Source: JAFAHS01 sp046728175
GTDB taxonomy: Bacteria > Desulfobacterota > Binatia > Binatales > Binataceae
Direction: 5' to 3'
Assembly (NCBI GenBank): GCA_046728175.1
Contig: JBKPEA010000080.1
Location: forward strand, 1-64,000
Length of the DNA stretch: 64,000 nucleotides
The notes under the pieces were generated by a model, which saw nothing but the letters and a program-made list of their open reading frames with translations, was not told the DNA's origin and did no database searches. The translations under genes and the position numbers were made by a program. This document shows, one piece after another, positions 44,259 to 53,164 of this stretch. How positions within the stretch are numbered: the first letter of the stretch is position 1; every line of letters starts with the position of its first letter.

Positions 44259-46196
44259 TCAGCCGTGTGCCTTTGCACAGCAACTTGCGCTATTCGTCGA
44301 TGGTGGAAGGTCGATTGCCGGATTGCGATCGAAAAAGCCGCTCGGCATCAGTTTGAATCCTGTCTTGACGCACGGCTGGACCGGAAAGTCTTCGGTGCGC
44401 ACGGTGTGATGTATTCCGAACACGTGCCAAAGAACGATGTCGGTGTTCTCGACCGAGCGGTTCTGCGCTACATAGTCCGGAAGCCCGCCGCCCTTCGAGT
44501 GATTCATGTATTCGCCGGCCGGATATCGCTCCTCCGGGTCATACGCGGTCACCCACACGTGGTTCTGCACGAACCCGGCGCGACGCCCCGAAAAACTATC
44601 CGCGCGGACTAACGGCGTCACCGTGTGCTTTGCTTCCAACTTGTATGCCGTCGGTTGTCCAACGTGGTTTTTGACGTTGGGATTGATGATCTTCCAGTAG
44701 CGCAGAGTCTCAGGATTGGTGCGGCGACACGCCTCCCGCTCCGTCTTCAGGAGCGTCGGCTCGTCGTAAAAGGCATTGCCATAGCGGTTGTGCGGGCCTT
44801 CGCTCTCCACGCGGGTGTTGTATTCCAAGATGCTATTGGCGTCACCGTCGACGGCCATGTCCAGGCGGGCGCAGAAGATGTGCTGATGGATATGTCCCGC
44901 AACGCCGGGCGAGACCTCGGTTGCGTATTTTCCGGGTTTGCCCGGAATACAAGCGGCAGTGTTGATGATCCCAGTCGTCTTGATCTCGTGCTCGATTGTG
45001 CCATCAAGGTACAAATACCAGTAAAAGGCGTATTCGTAGTTCCCGACGGTCAATATGGTCGAGATGACTAAGCGTCGTGCACGGCGAACCTCGACGCGCC
45101 CGGTGCGGAAATCCGTATGCTTCCACAGGAGGCCCGCGTCCTCCTCGTGGATACAGACGGCGTTTTTTATCCTCATCACCGAGCCGTCCATCGTGTTCAG
45201 GTGCGCGTCCAGATACTCGATGGCGCCCAGACAGTCGCAGCCCAGGGTCAGGGAATTCGCAAGCTTGCCGGCACCGTACTCGCCGATGTCGAAGACGTGC
45301 TTACGGTAGTGACCGTTGTCGGGCGAACCGTAAGGAACCACCATTTCCACAATCGATGCCCGGTAGACGATCGGGCGGCCGTCATACCGGAGGTCGTGGA
45401 GCGTCACTCCCTCGCGGCCATTGAAGCCAACGACCAGCTGCCATTTGTCCCAGCGCAGCACACCCTCGGTGATTGAAAAGTTCACGCCTTCGGGCTGGAC
45501 CACATCGATCGGCTTCAGCGCCTCGCGCTTGCTGGTCAGAAGCTGCGAGTCGTAGTTCACTTCATTCATCGGGACCGGTACGACCCCGTAGTCGTCGACG
45601 CGGATGACTTCCCAGCTGTTGAGATCGACGACGGCGTTCAGCCCCTCGATCGGGTGCGCGTAAAAGTTCTCGTTCGCATAGAGGCGCAGCCACGCGAAGA
45701 CATGACACAGATGCCGACCTTCTTCCTCCGGGACCTCGAAGCTTCCGGCAGTCCAGGGGTCGATACAGACCTTGCTCATATCGGTAACGCCGCGCCGCGC
45801 GCATCCCTCGACGAACCGCGGATCCGTGCGCACGACCTCCTGGACCATCAGGAACTGCTCGATCTGGATCATGGGGCGCTGGTCGGGAAGTTCTTCGGAA
45901 GTGAGAATCCGCTCTTCATCGAGGGACACCCGCAAGCGGATCACGCCGATGCGGCCAACCGTGAAGATATTGGCGCGCGCGTGGCGCGGAAGTCTTTCAT
46001 CGAGTTTCAGTGAGCGGACAGCGCCCTTCGGCGGCTCCAAGAGCTCGATTGTCTCAAAGCGGGTCTTGTCACCGAACAGCGGAGAGGCCTTGATGATGCT
46101 AACGACCTTTGAGATCTCCGGCGGAGTCAGCGGAGCCAGGGGATGCGGCCTCGTCACTTCGGCGCGAGAATCGGGTTCAACACTTTTCACGTTCAT
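44259..46196 (-). CDS. Copper-containing primary-amine oxidase
   Basis: A 645-residue copper/topaquinone amine oxidase. Seen: catalytic-base region FDIGEYGAGKLANSLTLGCD (Asp), TPQ precursor motif ILTVGNYEYAFYWYLYLDGT (the first Tyr of NYEY, about residue 386, becomes topaquinone), copper ligands GHIHQHIFCARLD (HxH) and a third His in IVLWHVFGIHHTVRTEDFPV. It deaminates primary amines with O2 to aldehyde, NH3 and H2O2. No signal peptide is seen, so cytoplasmic like the Arthrobacter enzymes. AGGAGCG precedes the ATG. It lies downstream of the EthD/Rieske operon on the same strand with a 183-base gap. A link to amine-bearing substrates is possible. Confidence 0.92.
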   Translation of the reverse strand: MNVKSVEPDSRAEVTRPHPLAPLTPPEISKVVSIIKASPLFGDKTRFETIELLEPPKGAVRSLKLDERLPRHARANIFTVGRIGVIRLRVSLDEERILTSEELPDQRPMIQIEQFLMVQEVVRTDPRFVEGCARRGVTDMSKVCIDPWTAGSFEVPEEEGRHLCHVFAWLRLYANENFYAHPIEGLNAVVDLNSWEVIRVDDYGVVPVPMNEVNYDSQLLTSKREALKPIDVVQPEGVNFSITEGVLRWDKWQLVVGFNGREGVTLHDLRYDGRPIVYRASIVEMVVPYGSPDNGHYRKHVFDIGEYGAGKLANSLTLGCDCLGAIEYLDAHLNTMDGSVMRIKNAVCIHEEDAGLLWKHTDFRTGRVEVRRARRLVISTILTVGNYEYAFYWYLYLDGTIEHEIKTTGIINTAACIPGKPGKYATEVSPGVAGHIHQHIFCARLDMAVDGDANSILEYNTRVESEGPHNRYGNAFYDEPTLLKTEREACRRTNPETLRYWKIINPNVKNHVGQPTAYKLEAKHTVTPLVRADSFSGRRAGFVQNHVWVTAYDPEERYPAGEYMNHSKGGGLPDYVAQNRSVENTDIVLWHVFGIHHTVRTEDFPVQPCVKTGFKLMPSGFFDRNPAIDLPPSTNSASCCAKAHG

Positions 46197-46379
46197 TCGA
46201 TCGCTCCTTGAGCCTCATTTTCGAAAGTAGATGCTTCGCGCATGGTGTGATCAGTGTTGATCACCGCCGCGGCTCAATCGAACCGCACCCAGAGCGCCGA
46301 TATGTGGGAGATCTTGGTTGTCGCAATCGCAGTTCTGTGAGCCGGATTCGCTGACAATTTCACGAAGATCACGGACGTT

Positions 46380-47636
46380 TCAATGAGAATCGCCCGCGCG
46401 TCCTCTACCCTCGCTTTTCTTCCACCACTGCTCCGCGCGCAGCGTATTCAGGGGCAGTTCCTCGTCAATTACTCGGTCGGCGGCTTCGGCGCCGGTCACC
46501 GGCAACTGCGTCGGGTCAAGCAACCCGAGCTGTACCAGCACTGATGCCTGGTCCCAGTAGAGGTGCTCGCTGCACAGTTTGTCGCCACGGAACTGTACTA
46601 TCGCGACCATTGGAATTCTGACCTCTTTTCCGGTCGGCTTGATCCCGGGCAGCAGCGTGTCGTTGTCAGCCTCGTGCTTGAAGCACGCGATGAATTCATC
46701 AACCAACCGGTCAGCGCCGATCGTGCGAGAGATGGGAATCATCTGTGAGCCCTGGTTCTGCGGGATGAAGTGGTACTTGTAGTAGCGATGCAATTCGCGC
46801 GCGCCAAAACCGCCGATCATGGTCGGGACATGATTCACGTAGGCGCGTGGCACCATGGTGCGAACTGTCGCATCGGCGTCACAGGTCACGAATTCGCCCT
46901 CCAGATGCTTCTCCCATAGAGCATCAAGGTCGTAGCGCGGGCCAATCGCGCGGCGGAGAAGACTTATGGTCCGCGAATGCGCCAGCGACGCAGCGCTGCG
47001 ATTAAAAGTCTTACTGCGACGGTCGTCGAAGGAGTGGCCGGCGCCGCGATAGACATACACTTCCGCATCGTCGTTTTCGGCCTGCGCCTGCTTGATCGCC
47101 GCACGCGCGGTGGCCGGAACGAATTCGTCCTCTGATCCGAAATGAAGTGCGATCGGACAGCGGATCGATTTCGCCTCGCCGAGATGCTTCTCGATCCCGA
47201 CCCCAGAGTAGGCCACCGCAGCATCGACCGGCAGTCGCGCGGCGGTCAGAGATGCCAGCAACCCTCCCATGCCGAATCCGATGGCGCCCACCTTGCCTGA
47301 GCACGCACGATTTGCGCGCAATGCTTGCAGTGAGTCGCGGATATCCAGAATCGCCTGTTCGACATCGAAGCGATCCCGATAGGTGAGGGCAGTCTTCAAG
47401 TCCTCTTCCGGATGTCCAAGCTCAACACCCGGCCTGATATGCCAGAACACGTCGGGTGCTAATACCACGTAGCCCTCGTCGGCGTAGCTGTCGGCGAGAT
47501 CTCGGATCTGCTGATTTAGACCGAAGATCTCGTGCAACAAAATCAATCCGGGGCCAGACCCGCAGGCGGGAATCGAAAGGTAGCCCTGGAAGGCGCTGTC
47601 GCCCGCGGCCGTGATGGAGATGGTTGCTCCGTTCAT
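46380..47636 (-). CDS. Dienelactone-hydrolase-like protein fused to an NTF2/SnoaL-like domain
   Basis: A 418-residue two-domain protein. Residues 1-235 are a DLH/alpha-beta hydrolase: GLILLHEIFGLNQQIRDLAD, YVVLAPDVFW, GAIGFGMGGLLASLTAARLP, LHFGSEDEFVP (acid) and YRGAGHSFDD (His). The nucleophile position, Cys in dienelactone hydrolases (GFCMGG), is Gly122 here. Residues about 240-418 form a SnoaL/NTF2-like domain: DLDALWEKHLEGEFVTCDAD, MVPRAYVNHVPTMIGGFGAR and VAIVQFRGDKLCSEHLYWDQ. The ATG at 47636 with GGGAGGA upstream is chosen over the longer frame. It follows the dioxygenase beta gene by 47 bases and should be cotranscribed, suggesting processing of ring-cleavage lactones, though catalysis needs another nucleophile. 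Confidence 0.88.
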   Translation of the reverse strand: MNGATISITAAGDSAFQGYLSIPACGSGPGLILLHEIFGLNQQIRDLADSYADEGYVVLAPDVFWHIRPGVELGHPEEDLKTALTYRDRFDVEQAILDIRDSLQALRANRACSGKVGAIGFGMGGLLASLTAARLPVDAAVAYSGVGIEKHLGEAKSIRCPIALHFGSEDEFVPATARAAIKQAQAENDDAEVYVYRGAGHSFDDRRSKTFNRSAASLAHSRTISLLRRAIGPRYDLDALWEKHLEGEFVTCDADATVRTMVPRAYVNHVPTMIGGFGARELHRYYKYHFIPQNQGSQMIPISRTIGADRLVDEFIACFKHEADNDTLLPGIKPTGKEVRIPMVAIVQFRGDKLCSEHLYWDQASVLVQLGLLDPTQLPVTGAEAADRVIDEELPLNTLRAEQWWKKSEGRGRAGDSH

Positions 47637-47683
47637 GCGTCCTCCCGGGCCGCGCCGAGGCGCGACTAGCAGTGCGGATTCGG

Positions 47684-48166
47684 TCAAATCAGAAAAGTCA
47701 GGTTGTCGATCGGCTCGTCGTTGTTGACCAGCAGGACCTTCTTGGAAATCAATTTGAAGCTGCCGTTCTCCGGACGCAACCGATGAGTTGTGCGCCCGGC
47801 GAACAAGTCCTGCTTTCCGCGCCGCAACTCCGCGAGGAGAAAATTCGAATGCGTCACGATCTCGCCATCCCCGACTTCCTCAATTTCTATATTTGATATG
47901 AGACGGCGCATCCGCGACCGAGGTTCCTGCGCATGCGCGAACCCGCTCTTGAGCCGCGCGATTCGCAGTTGCAGGCGCACCCAGTCATCGTAGATCAGCG
48001 ATACTTCGCGTGCAGGATCAAGGTCGTCGCGATTGCTGGGCACCCAATAGAGCGCGGGCTCACTCCACAACGCGAGCCACTCGTCAAAGCGGTGCTCATC
48101 CATGAGTTGCGCTTCACGGAACAGAAACAGTTCAACCCGCTGCCGATCGACCGGCATCGGCGTCAT
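47684..48166 (-). CDS. Aromatic-ring-hydroxylating dioxygenase beta subunit
   Basis: A 160-residue SnoaL-like structural subunit of a Rieske ring-hydroxylating dioxygenase. Seen: VELFLFREAQLMDEHRFDEW, LYWVPSNRDDLDPAREVSLI, RMRRLISNIEIEEVGDGEIV and HSNFLLAELRRGKQDLFAGR, the standard order of the beta family. It packs with the alpha subunit as alpha3beta3. The start overlaps the alpha stop by four bases (ATGA), a classic coupled pair. Confidence 0.9.
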   Translation of the reverse strand: MTPMPVDRQRVELFLFREAQLMDEHRFDEWLALWSEPALYWVPSNRDDLDPAREVSLIYDDWVRLQLRIARLKSGFAHAQEPRSRMRRLISNIEIEEVGDGEIVTHSNFLLAELRRGKQDLFAGRTTHRLRPENGSFKLISKKVLLVNNDEPIDNLTFLI

Positions 48167-49518
48167 CCTCGCTTGATCGCCACCGCGCCGCCACCGCGCT
48201 TGCGCACGCTGCGCCCCGCGACCTTTCCCTGCATCATCACTTTCTTCCAGTGTCGCCAGATGCCGCGCTGGGTCGTCTCGTCCGACAAGTCGCCTAGGAT
48301 CATGCCGTCTTCATGACGCTCGCGATGGAGCCCCCGCGATATCAGTTGCCACGGATCCAGCTCGACCGCGCATCCGTCCTGGACCCTTTCGAAGATCTCC
48401 GAGTCGTCGGGACCGCCGAAGCTGGCGGATCCAAAGAACGCTTCGTGCGAGCGGAGTCTGATCGCGTTGACGTCCGGCGTAAGCCACTTGAGCAGTGTCG
48501 GGTAGAGGCATACTTCGGTGCGGTCGACGCTCAGCGGCTGGAGGACCCGCATCTGGATGCCGATCAGAATCAAGTTGGGGAAAATGAAGGTATGGGTCCC
48601 GCCCTCGCGCAACATGTTGGCGGCTTTGTCCGCGCCGAATCGCTGCACAAGGTTGTTCAACCGCTTCTCTCCTTCGGGAGTAACCGCTTTCGCCTCGGGC
48701 GCAGGGTCGCCGTTGAGCGGGTCGTAGATTCGCATCCGGTAGTCGAGCATCACGTGCCCGTTGCCCAGATCTTTCGCGTGGCCGCGGAACGCCGCGAAGT
48801 TACGGTCGACACTCTGCTGCTCCGGCGTCGGCACACGCGTGATTTTGTCCATCAGCGCCTGTGCAAACGAAGCGTGCACGATGGACGGGTGGTACCCGTC
48901 CATCGAATTCTCGGCCGCCAGCTTCCAGTTGCCCTGGTACGAGTACTTGTGGATGCCGGAGACCACTTCCACTTCTTCGGCATTCGACATTCCGGCAAAT
49001 AAATCGATTTCTTCCTTCGCCTTGCCGAGATGCTCGTCCAGCGCGATTCCAGCGGGGCTCAGGCTCGCAAAGATAAAACCGCGATGCTCCCCGACGCGCG
49101 GCACCTTCACCAGTCCCAAGTCCTCGCGTTTGAATCCCTCGCCGTAGCCATCCATCGACGGTACGCCGCTCAGGTCGCCATTAAGCAGGTAGGTCCAGCC
49201 GTGATACATGCATCGAAACGAACGCGTGTTACCTTGTTCCCGCTGACATAGGGTGGCGCCGCGATGGCGGCAGCGGTTCAACAACAAGTGCACTTCCCCG
49301 TACTGGTCGCGAACCATGATCACCGGTTGACGTCCGATTCGCTTGAGGCGAAAGTCGCCCGGGTTCGGGATTTCGCCCCGGTGCCCGACGTAGACCCATC
49401 CGCGATGGAAAATCTTGTCCATCTCTTCGGTGAAGATGGCGGGATTCGTGTACAGGCTGATATGCACGCGGTCTTCTTTGACCAGCGACTCGTAATCCAG
49501 ACCATTTCGCGAAAGCAT
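48163..49518 (-). CDS. Rieske aromatic-ring-hydroxylating dioxygenase alpha subunit
   Basis: A 451-residue catalytic subunit. The Rieske 2Fe-2S site is CRHRGATLCQREQGNTRSF then RCMYHGWTY (CxH...CxxH). Mononuclear iron: ENSMDGYHPSIVHASFAQAL (Asp bridging residue and two His). The C-terminal SRPBCC domain has NLILIGIQMRVLQPLSVDRT. It adds O2 to aromatic rings using electrons from a ferredoxin/reductase, neither of which is encoded nearby, so they must come from elsewhere. The ATG has AGGAGATCG upstream. Order of the operon: EthD, alpha, beta, dienelactone-hydrolase fusion. Substrate unknown; the benzoate/anthranilate/salicylate-like group is plausible by length and partners. Confidence 0.93.
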   Translation of the reverse strand: MLSRNGLDYESLVKEDRVHISLYTNPAIFTEEMDKIFHRGWVYVGHRGEIPNPGDFRLKRIGRQPVIMVRDQYGEVHLLLNRCRHRGATLCQREQGNTRSFRCMYHGWTYLLNGDLSGVPSMDGYGEGFKREDLGLVKVPRVGEHRGFIFASLSPAGIALDEHLGKAKEEIDLFAGMSNAEEVEVVSGIHKYSYQGNWKLAAENSMDGYHPSIVHASFAQALMDKITRVPTPEQQSVDRNFAAFRGHAKDLGNGHVMLDYRMRIYDPLNGDPAPEAKAVTPEGEKRLNNLVQRFGADKAANMLREGGTHTFIFPNLILIGIQMRVLQPLSVDRTEVCLYPTLLKWLTPDVNAIRLRSHEAFFGSASFGGPDDSEIFERVQDGCAVELDPWQLISRGLHRERHEDGMILGDLSDETTQRGIWRHWKKVMMQGKVAGRSVRKRGGGAVAIKRG

Positions 49519-49619
49519 GCTCGATCTCCTTATGCGGCAGCGAGCAATCGTCCGAGTGTAGTCCGACTAGGCCGTTGCGCCGGAACTGTCAAGCCGCTCG
49601 GCGAAGGCGGTTCGCCATT

Positions 49620-50399
49620 TTAGCGCCGGTCGATAACTACGCGTTCTTTCGCGATCCAGATCGAGGAATTTCTGAAATCTATAAAATTCGCTTCATCTTC
49701 GACCGCGAGCTCGCCGGCGCGTCTAGCCTCTGGCGTTCCAGCCGCCGCCGCCGATTCGGCACGATCGATCCAGGCTTCCGCATGGCCGGTGTAGGGCGCA
49801 ATCGCGGTTCCACGCTCAGCTCGGAGTTGTTGCTCTATTGGATCCTCGAAACGGTGGACCTGAAAGTACTTCTTCAGATGAGAGCCTCCCGCGAGCCCCC
49901 GAATAATCGGCCCGTGGTTCGTTCGCCAGTAGAGCTGCGCCTGCTCCAGGGTCTGGTTGGACGGATGACGCAGCGGAAAGAAAATCTTCACCAGGCCGCT
50001 GCCGGGACGCGCAACTATATCTTCCGAAGGGTTGATCTGCGGATATTCATAAGCGAGCCAGAGCGGTGAATTCGGCAGGTCGATGAATGTCGCTTCGTCT
50101 TCGACGAGCTCTTTGGCGGCGGTCTGCCCGGCCGGGCTCGCAACACTCGTCGCTAACGCTTGGCGAGTTGTCCACCAGAGTTCCGCGACCCCGTCGTAAG
50201 GCGGTTCCATTCCGCCGCGCGCACGAGCCATCTGCTCGTTCATCGGATCGTCCAGCGTGTGGTCCTGCACGTAGCGAAGAATGTTCAAGGCCGTGGCGTG
50301 TTTAGCGACCAGCGGTCCGTGTACTTCGTGCCAGTACTTCTGGAACTGTTCACGCGACAATGACGGTTTGCGGCGCAGAACAAAAATCAGGCGAATCAT
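49620..50399 (-). CDS. Tandem EthD-domain protein
   Basis: A 259-residue protein with two EthD (dimeric ferredoxin-like) domains. Domain 1: RLIFVLRRKPSLSREQFQKY and WHEVHGPLVAKHATALNILR. Domain 2: VKIFFPLRHPSNQTLEQAQL, YWRTNHGPIIRGLAGG and HLKKYFQVHRF. Each half ends with a similar VEDEA(T/N)FID segment, showing internal duplication. EthD proteins accompany oxygenases and ring-modifying enzymes (for example ETBE degradation and polyketide cyclisation) without a firm biochemical role. AGGAGGAAAGC precedes the ATG at 50399. It lies 101 bases upstream of the Rieske alpha gene and likely heads the operon. Confidence 0.88.
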   Translation of the reverse strand: MIRLIFVLRRKPSLSREQFQKYWHEVHGPLVAKHATALNILRYVQDHTLDDPMNEQMARARGGMEPPYDGVAELWWTTRQALATSVASPAGQTAAKELVEDEATFIDLPNSPLWLAYEYPQINPSEDIVARPGSGLVKIFFPLRHPSNQTLEQAQLYWRTNHGPIIRGLAGGSHLKKYFQVHRFEDPIEQQLRAERGTAIAPYTGHAEAWIDRAESAAAAGTPEARRAGELAVEDEANFIDFRNSSIWIAKERVVIDRR

Positions 50400-50866
50400 G
50401 CTTTCCTCCTGCGATCGATGCTGCACTAGCAGCAAACGCCCCTCGCATCAAAGCCCGGTCCCCCGCAAGGAATCTGGCGTTCGAGCTAGTGAGTTGGTGG
50501 CGACCCGTCTCAAGCTATACTGCCTGGTCAAAAGACTTCCTTGATGGGTGGGATTCAATTCGTCGTTTGGAGTCAAAAAACGCCATTGCTCTGAATACAG
50601 CATCTGTACAAAGGCGAGGAAGATCGACGTCTTTTCAGCACTGGCGGACCGCCTCGGCAAAAGGTCAGACTCAAGTGTCCACCGCGATACCTCACCGACC
50701 GTCTGATCGGTTCAACTCGATGCGCGACCCTTGATCAGTTCGGCCGACGCTGAGGGCTTTTCGCGAGTTTTACGATCGGTCCCGCACTCGTCTATCATTG
50801 CACAAGGCCGCGCCCGGGTGGGCGGCCTCCGCCAGGGCCGACGGAAACTATAGAGGAGTGCGAACA
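50400..50866. other. Divergent intergenic region, probable promoters
   Basis: Separates the EthD operon (minus) from the VOC gene (plus), so both promoters should lie here. A weak inverted repeat ACCGA-N8-TCGGT sits at about 50694-50711 and could be an operator. No gene is seen. Confidence 0.35.
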
Positions 50867-51952
50867 ATGCCAACCAGAGATTTTGAAGTGCGGCAGGTGC
50901 TCAAAGCTTATCGCAACGGGATCATCTCGGAGGAACTATTCGCGCAGGAGATGGACGGGCTGTGCGGATCGGGAAATGAGAGTCCCGGACCCAAGGCCTC
51001 AAAGCGACCACCCGGACTTCTCGGAGTGACGGGAGATGCGGTCCTTGACGCACCAGACGGCCTCGCCAAGTTGATGCAGAAAAAGACGTACGACAGAAGC
51101 GCCGAGGATCTTGGCAATATCGTCGCCCTTGAACACGTCAATGTGACAGTTCCGGACCAAGCGAAGGCGGCGGTTTTCTACGTGAACGGGCTGGGGTTGA
51201 CGCGCGACCCATATATGATGACCGGTCCGGCGAACATGTGGGTGAACGCGGGCCGGCAGCAATTCCATCTTCCCACCAGCAAACCCCAGGTATTGCGCGG
51301 CCACGTCGGGGTGGTGGTCTCCGATTACGATGCATTGCCGCGGCGCCTCAGCCGGATAAGTGAGGTCCTCGGCGGGACTCGCTTCGCATTCCAAGAATGT
51401 GACGGCCACATCGAGGCGACCTGCCCATGGGGCAACCGGCTTCATTGCTTTGCTCCAGCCCAGCGCTTCGGTCCGATGGCGGTCGGTATCCCATACGTGG
51501 AGTTCGAGGTGCCTGTGGGAACGGCCGAGGGTATCGCCCGTTTTTATTCGCAGATTATGGGCGCGCAGGCAGCACGGCTGGAAGACGCGGGCGGACCTTT
51601 TGCCTGCGTGACTGCCGGGACAGGGCAGAACTTGTTCTTCCGCGAATCCGATAGGCCTACTCCCCCCTACGATAGGCATCACATTCAGATCTACATCAAT
51701 GACTTCTCCGGCCCGCATCGCCGGCTAAGTGCGAAGGGACTGATCACCCAGGAGAGCGACCAGCACCAGTATCGATTCCAGGACATCGTCGATCCGGATA
51801 GTGGCAAGCCACTATTTACTATCGAGCACGAAGTTCGCAGCATGAAACATCCCCTCTACTTGCGGCCGCTGGTCAATCGCAATCCGTCTCAGAGCATCGT
51901 GGGTTATTCGCCGGGAGAAGATGCTCGAAACTGGGCGATGGTATCGAACTGA
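50867..51952 (+). CDS. VOC-superfamily (extradiol-dioxygenase-like) protein with N-terminal SHOCT-like module
   Basis: A 361-residue protein. Residues 1-35 form the shared module: PTRDFEVRQVLKAYRNGIIS then EELFAQEMDGL. Two vicinal-oxygen-chelate halves follow: ALEHVNVTVPDQAKAAVFYV and GHVGVVVSDYDALPRRLSRI in the first, then IPYVEFEVPVGTAEGIARFY, RHHIQIYINDFSGPHRRLSA and KPLFTIEHEVRS in the second. Candidate metal ligands are His in LEHVNV, His in RHHIQI and Glu in TIEHE. This is glyoxalase/type-I extradiol-like, but substrate and activity are unproven. GAGGAG lies 9 bases before the ATG at 50867; the longer frame upstream is not conserved. A hairpin after the stop suggests a single-gene transcript. 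Confidence 0.85.
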   Translation: MPTRDFEVRQVLKAYRNGIISEELFAQEMDGLCGSGNESPGPKASKRPPGLLGVTGDAVLDAPDGLAKLMQKKTYDRSAEDLGNIVALEHVNVTVPDQAKAAVFYVNGLGLTRDPYMMTGPANMWVNAGRQQFHLPTSKPQVLRGHVGVVVSDYDALPRRLSRISEVLGGTRFAFQECDGHIEATCPWGNRLHCFAPAQRFGPMAVGIPYVEFEVPVGTAEGIARFYSQIMGAQAARLEDAGGPFACVTAGTGQNLFFRESDRPTPPYDRHHIQIYINDFSGPHRRLSAKGLITQESDQHQYRFQDIVDPDSGKPLFTIEHEVRSMKHPLYLRPLVNRNPSQSIVGYSPGEDARNWAMVSN

Positions 51953-51961
51953 GGGCCCATA

Positions 51962-51979
51962 GAAGGGCTCGCGCCCTTC
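51962..51979 (+). terminator. Terminator-like hairpin after the VOC gene
   Basis: GAAGGGC-TCGC-GCCCTTC, a perfect 7-bp stem with 4-base loop, 10 bases after the stop codon. The T tract is lacking (CAAGCC follows), so termination strength is uncertain. Confidence 0.5.
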
Positions 51980-52162
51980 AAGCCAGCAGGGCATCGGATC
52001 TCTGCCTGAGGGTTTCCGATTTGCCAATTTCGGCGCATTGGGGCTTCGCGCACAGGAGTGTGGAGAGAGACGGATCTGCCGTCTTCGAATTGGTTAATTT
52101 TCTCTTGTAGCGTCCAAAAGGGGACCTTGCTTACCTCTATCGAGTAGAACGACAGGACCCGC

Positions 52163-52750
52163 GTGAACTGGGACAGCCTAGATTGGGCGGATATTTTCCG
52201 TCGACTGGTTCTCTTTGCGTTCAGGAGACGTCAGGGACGTGGAATAACCGGCTCGCTGGCCGATGCCGAGGACATCGCTGCGGAGGCGATTCGGCGCCTG
52301 TTGGACTCCGACTATGCCGGGTGGGATCCCAATCTCGAGCCCGATCTTCTACGACACTTGGGAAGCACAGTGAATGGACTCATCAGCAACGAGTCCCGGG
52401 CCGCCCGCTTGAAGATGGAGCGTTCGCTAAGCGATCCGTCAGTGTTCAGGTCCGCGGAAAGGAGCGCCGCCTCGGGCGACAAAATGGATGAGACCGATGA
52501 GTGCCAACGGGCACTCCGATTGCTCGAGGCACGCGTAGCGGGCGACGAATTGATGAAAGGGCTCTTGTCCCTGGAAAATGGGGGCGTTACTAAGCCGGCG
52601 ATGCAGGCGACGCAGCTGAGGGTGTCGGTCGACGTGATTTACAAAGCACGGCGCCGATTGGCGCGGCATCGCGAGGCCGTCCGCCGGGAGCTTGAAGGCA
52701 AAGATTCATCGGCTAATGGAGTTGGTCGTACACAAAATTTGGTGCGCTGA
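52163..52750 (+). CDS. Sigma-70-region-2-like regulatory protein
   Basis: A 195-residue protein with the look of a divergent ECF-type sigma factor. The region-2-like part reads LADAEDIAAEAIRRLLD (the DAEDI..E...RLL core-binding helix) and LLRHLGSTVNGLISNESRAA, with NESRAARLKMERS where region 2.4 would be. The C-terminal part, LRVSVDVIYKARRRLARHRE, resembles a region-4 recognition helix (VS..TVY.ARRRL.R). The usual DD-QE motifs are imperfect, so promoter recognition is inferred. The next frame begins only 4 bases after the stop, suggesting an operon with the 52754 gene. GTG start; the upstream CAGGAC gives a weak ribosome site. Confidence 0.65.
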   Translation: MNWDSLDWADIFRRLVLFAFRRRQGRGITGSLADAEDIAAEAIRRLLDSDYAGWDPNLEPDLLRHLGSTVNGLISNESRAARLKMERSLSDPSVFRSAERSAASGDKMDETDECQRALRLLEARVAGDELMKGLLSLENGGVTKPAMQATQLRVSVDVIYKARRRLARHREAVRRELEGKDSSANGVGRTQNLVR

Positions 52751-52753
52751 TGA

Positions 52754-53164
52754 ATGCCATTTTGGAAGTCGAATCGCGTTGAGTCTAAGCTTCGCAAAAC
52801 GAAAGCACACATGTCACGGAAGGCATCAAAAAATAACGGCAGGTTAGGGAAATTCGACGAGGTGCGGGCCGAAGACTTTTTGACCGACGCCTGCAGCCCC
52901 GAAGAGATCGCCGAGTACCTGCGCGCTCTGGGCGGACAACCCGAAGAAATGGACGAGCGCGGGAGAGCACTGGGAGCGGAGATCGCAAGGCGCGCCCGTC
53001 TGCTGCGGTCCCCTCAAGCCGGTCCGGCGCTCGAGAATGTTTCTGACCCCGATCTGATTGAGGGCGTCGCTGAAGGCGATGGTCGGTTGAGCGAGCACTT
53101 ACTGGCCAGTCCTTTTGGCCCGGTCACGGTTTCACGTCGAAATGAAAGTTCATCGGAGGAATTT
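52754..53164 (+). CDS. Small protein of unknown function, in frame with the following gene
   Basis: This segment is in one continuous open frame with the ferritin-like gene that starts at 53165. It reads GKFDEVRAEDFLTDACSPEE, IAEYLRALGGQPEEMDERGR and DLIEGVAEGDGRLSEHLLAS, acidic and helical, with no recognised family. Directly downstream of a sigma-like gene it could be an anti-sigma or accessory factor, but it lacks a zinc-binding HxxxCxxC and a membrane helix. Alternatively it is an N-terminal extension of the next protein (whole frame 52754-53800, 348 residues). The strong internal ribosome site at 53152-53157 argues that the downstream part is at least also made alone. Confidence 0.45.

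Noticed and set aside
48313..49002. 229-codon plus-strand frame
   Set aside because: Antisense to the Rieske alpha gene, which has all catalytic motifs.
50999..51718. 239-codon minus-strand frame
   Set aside because: Antisense shadow of the VOC protein; no recognisable motif.
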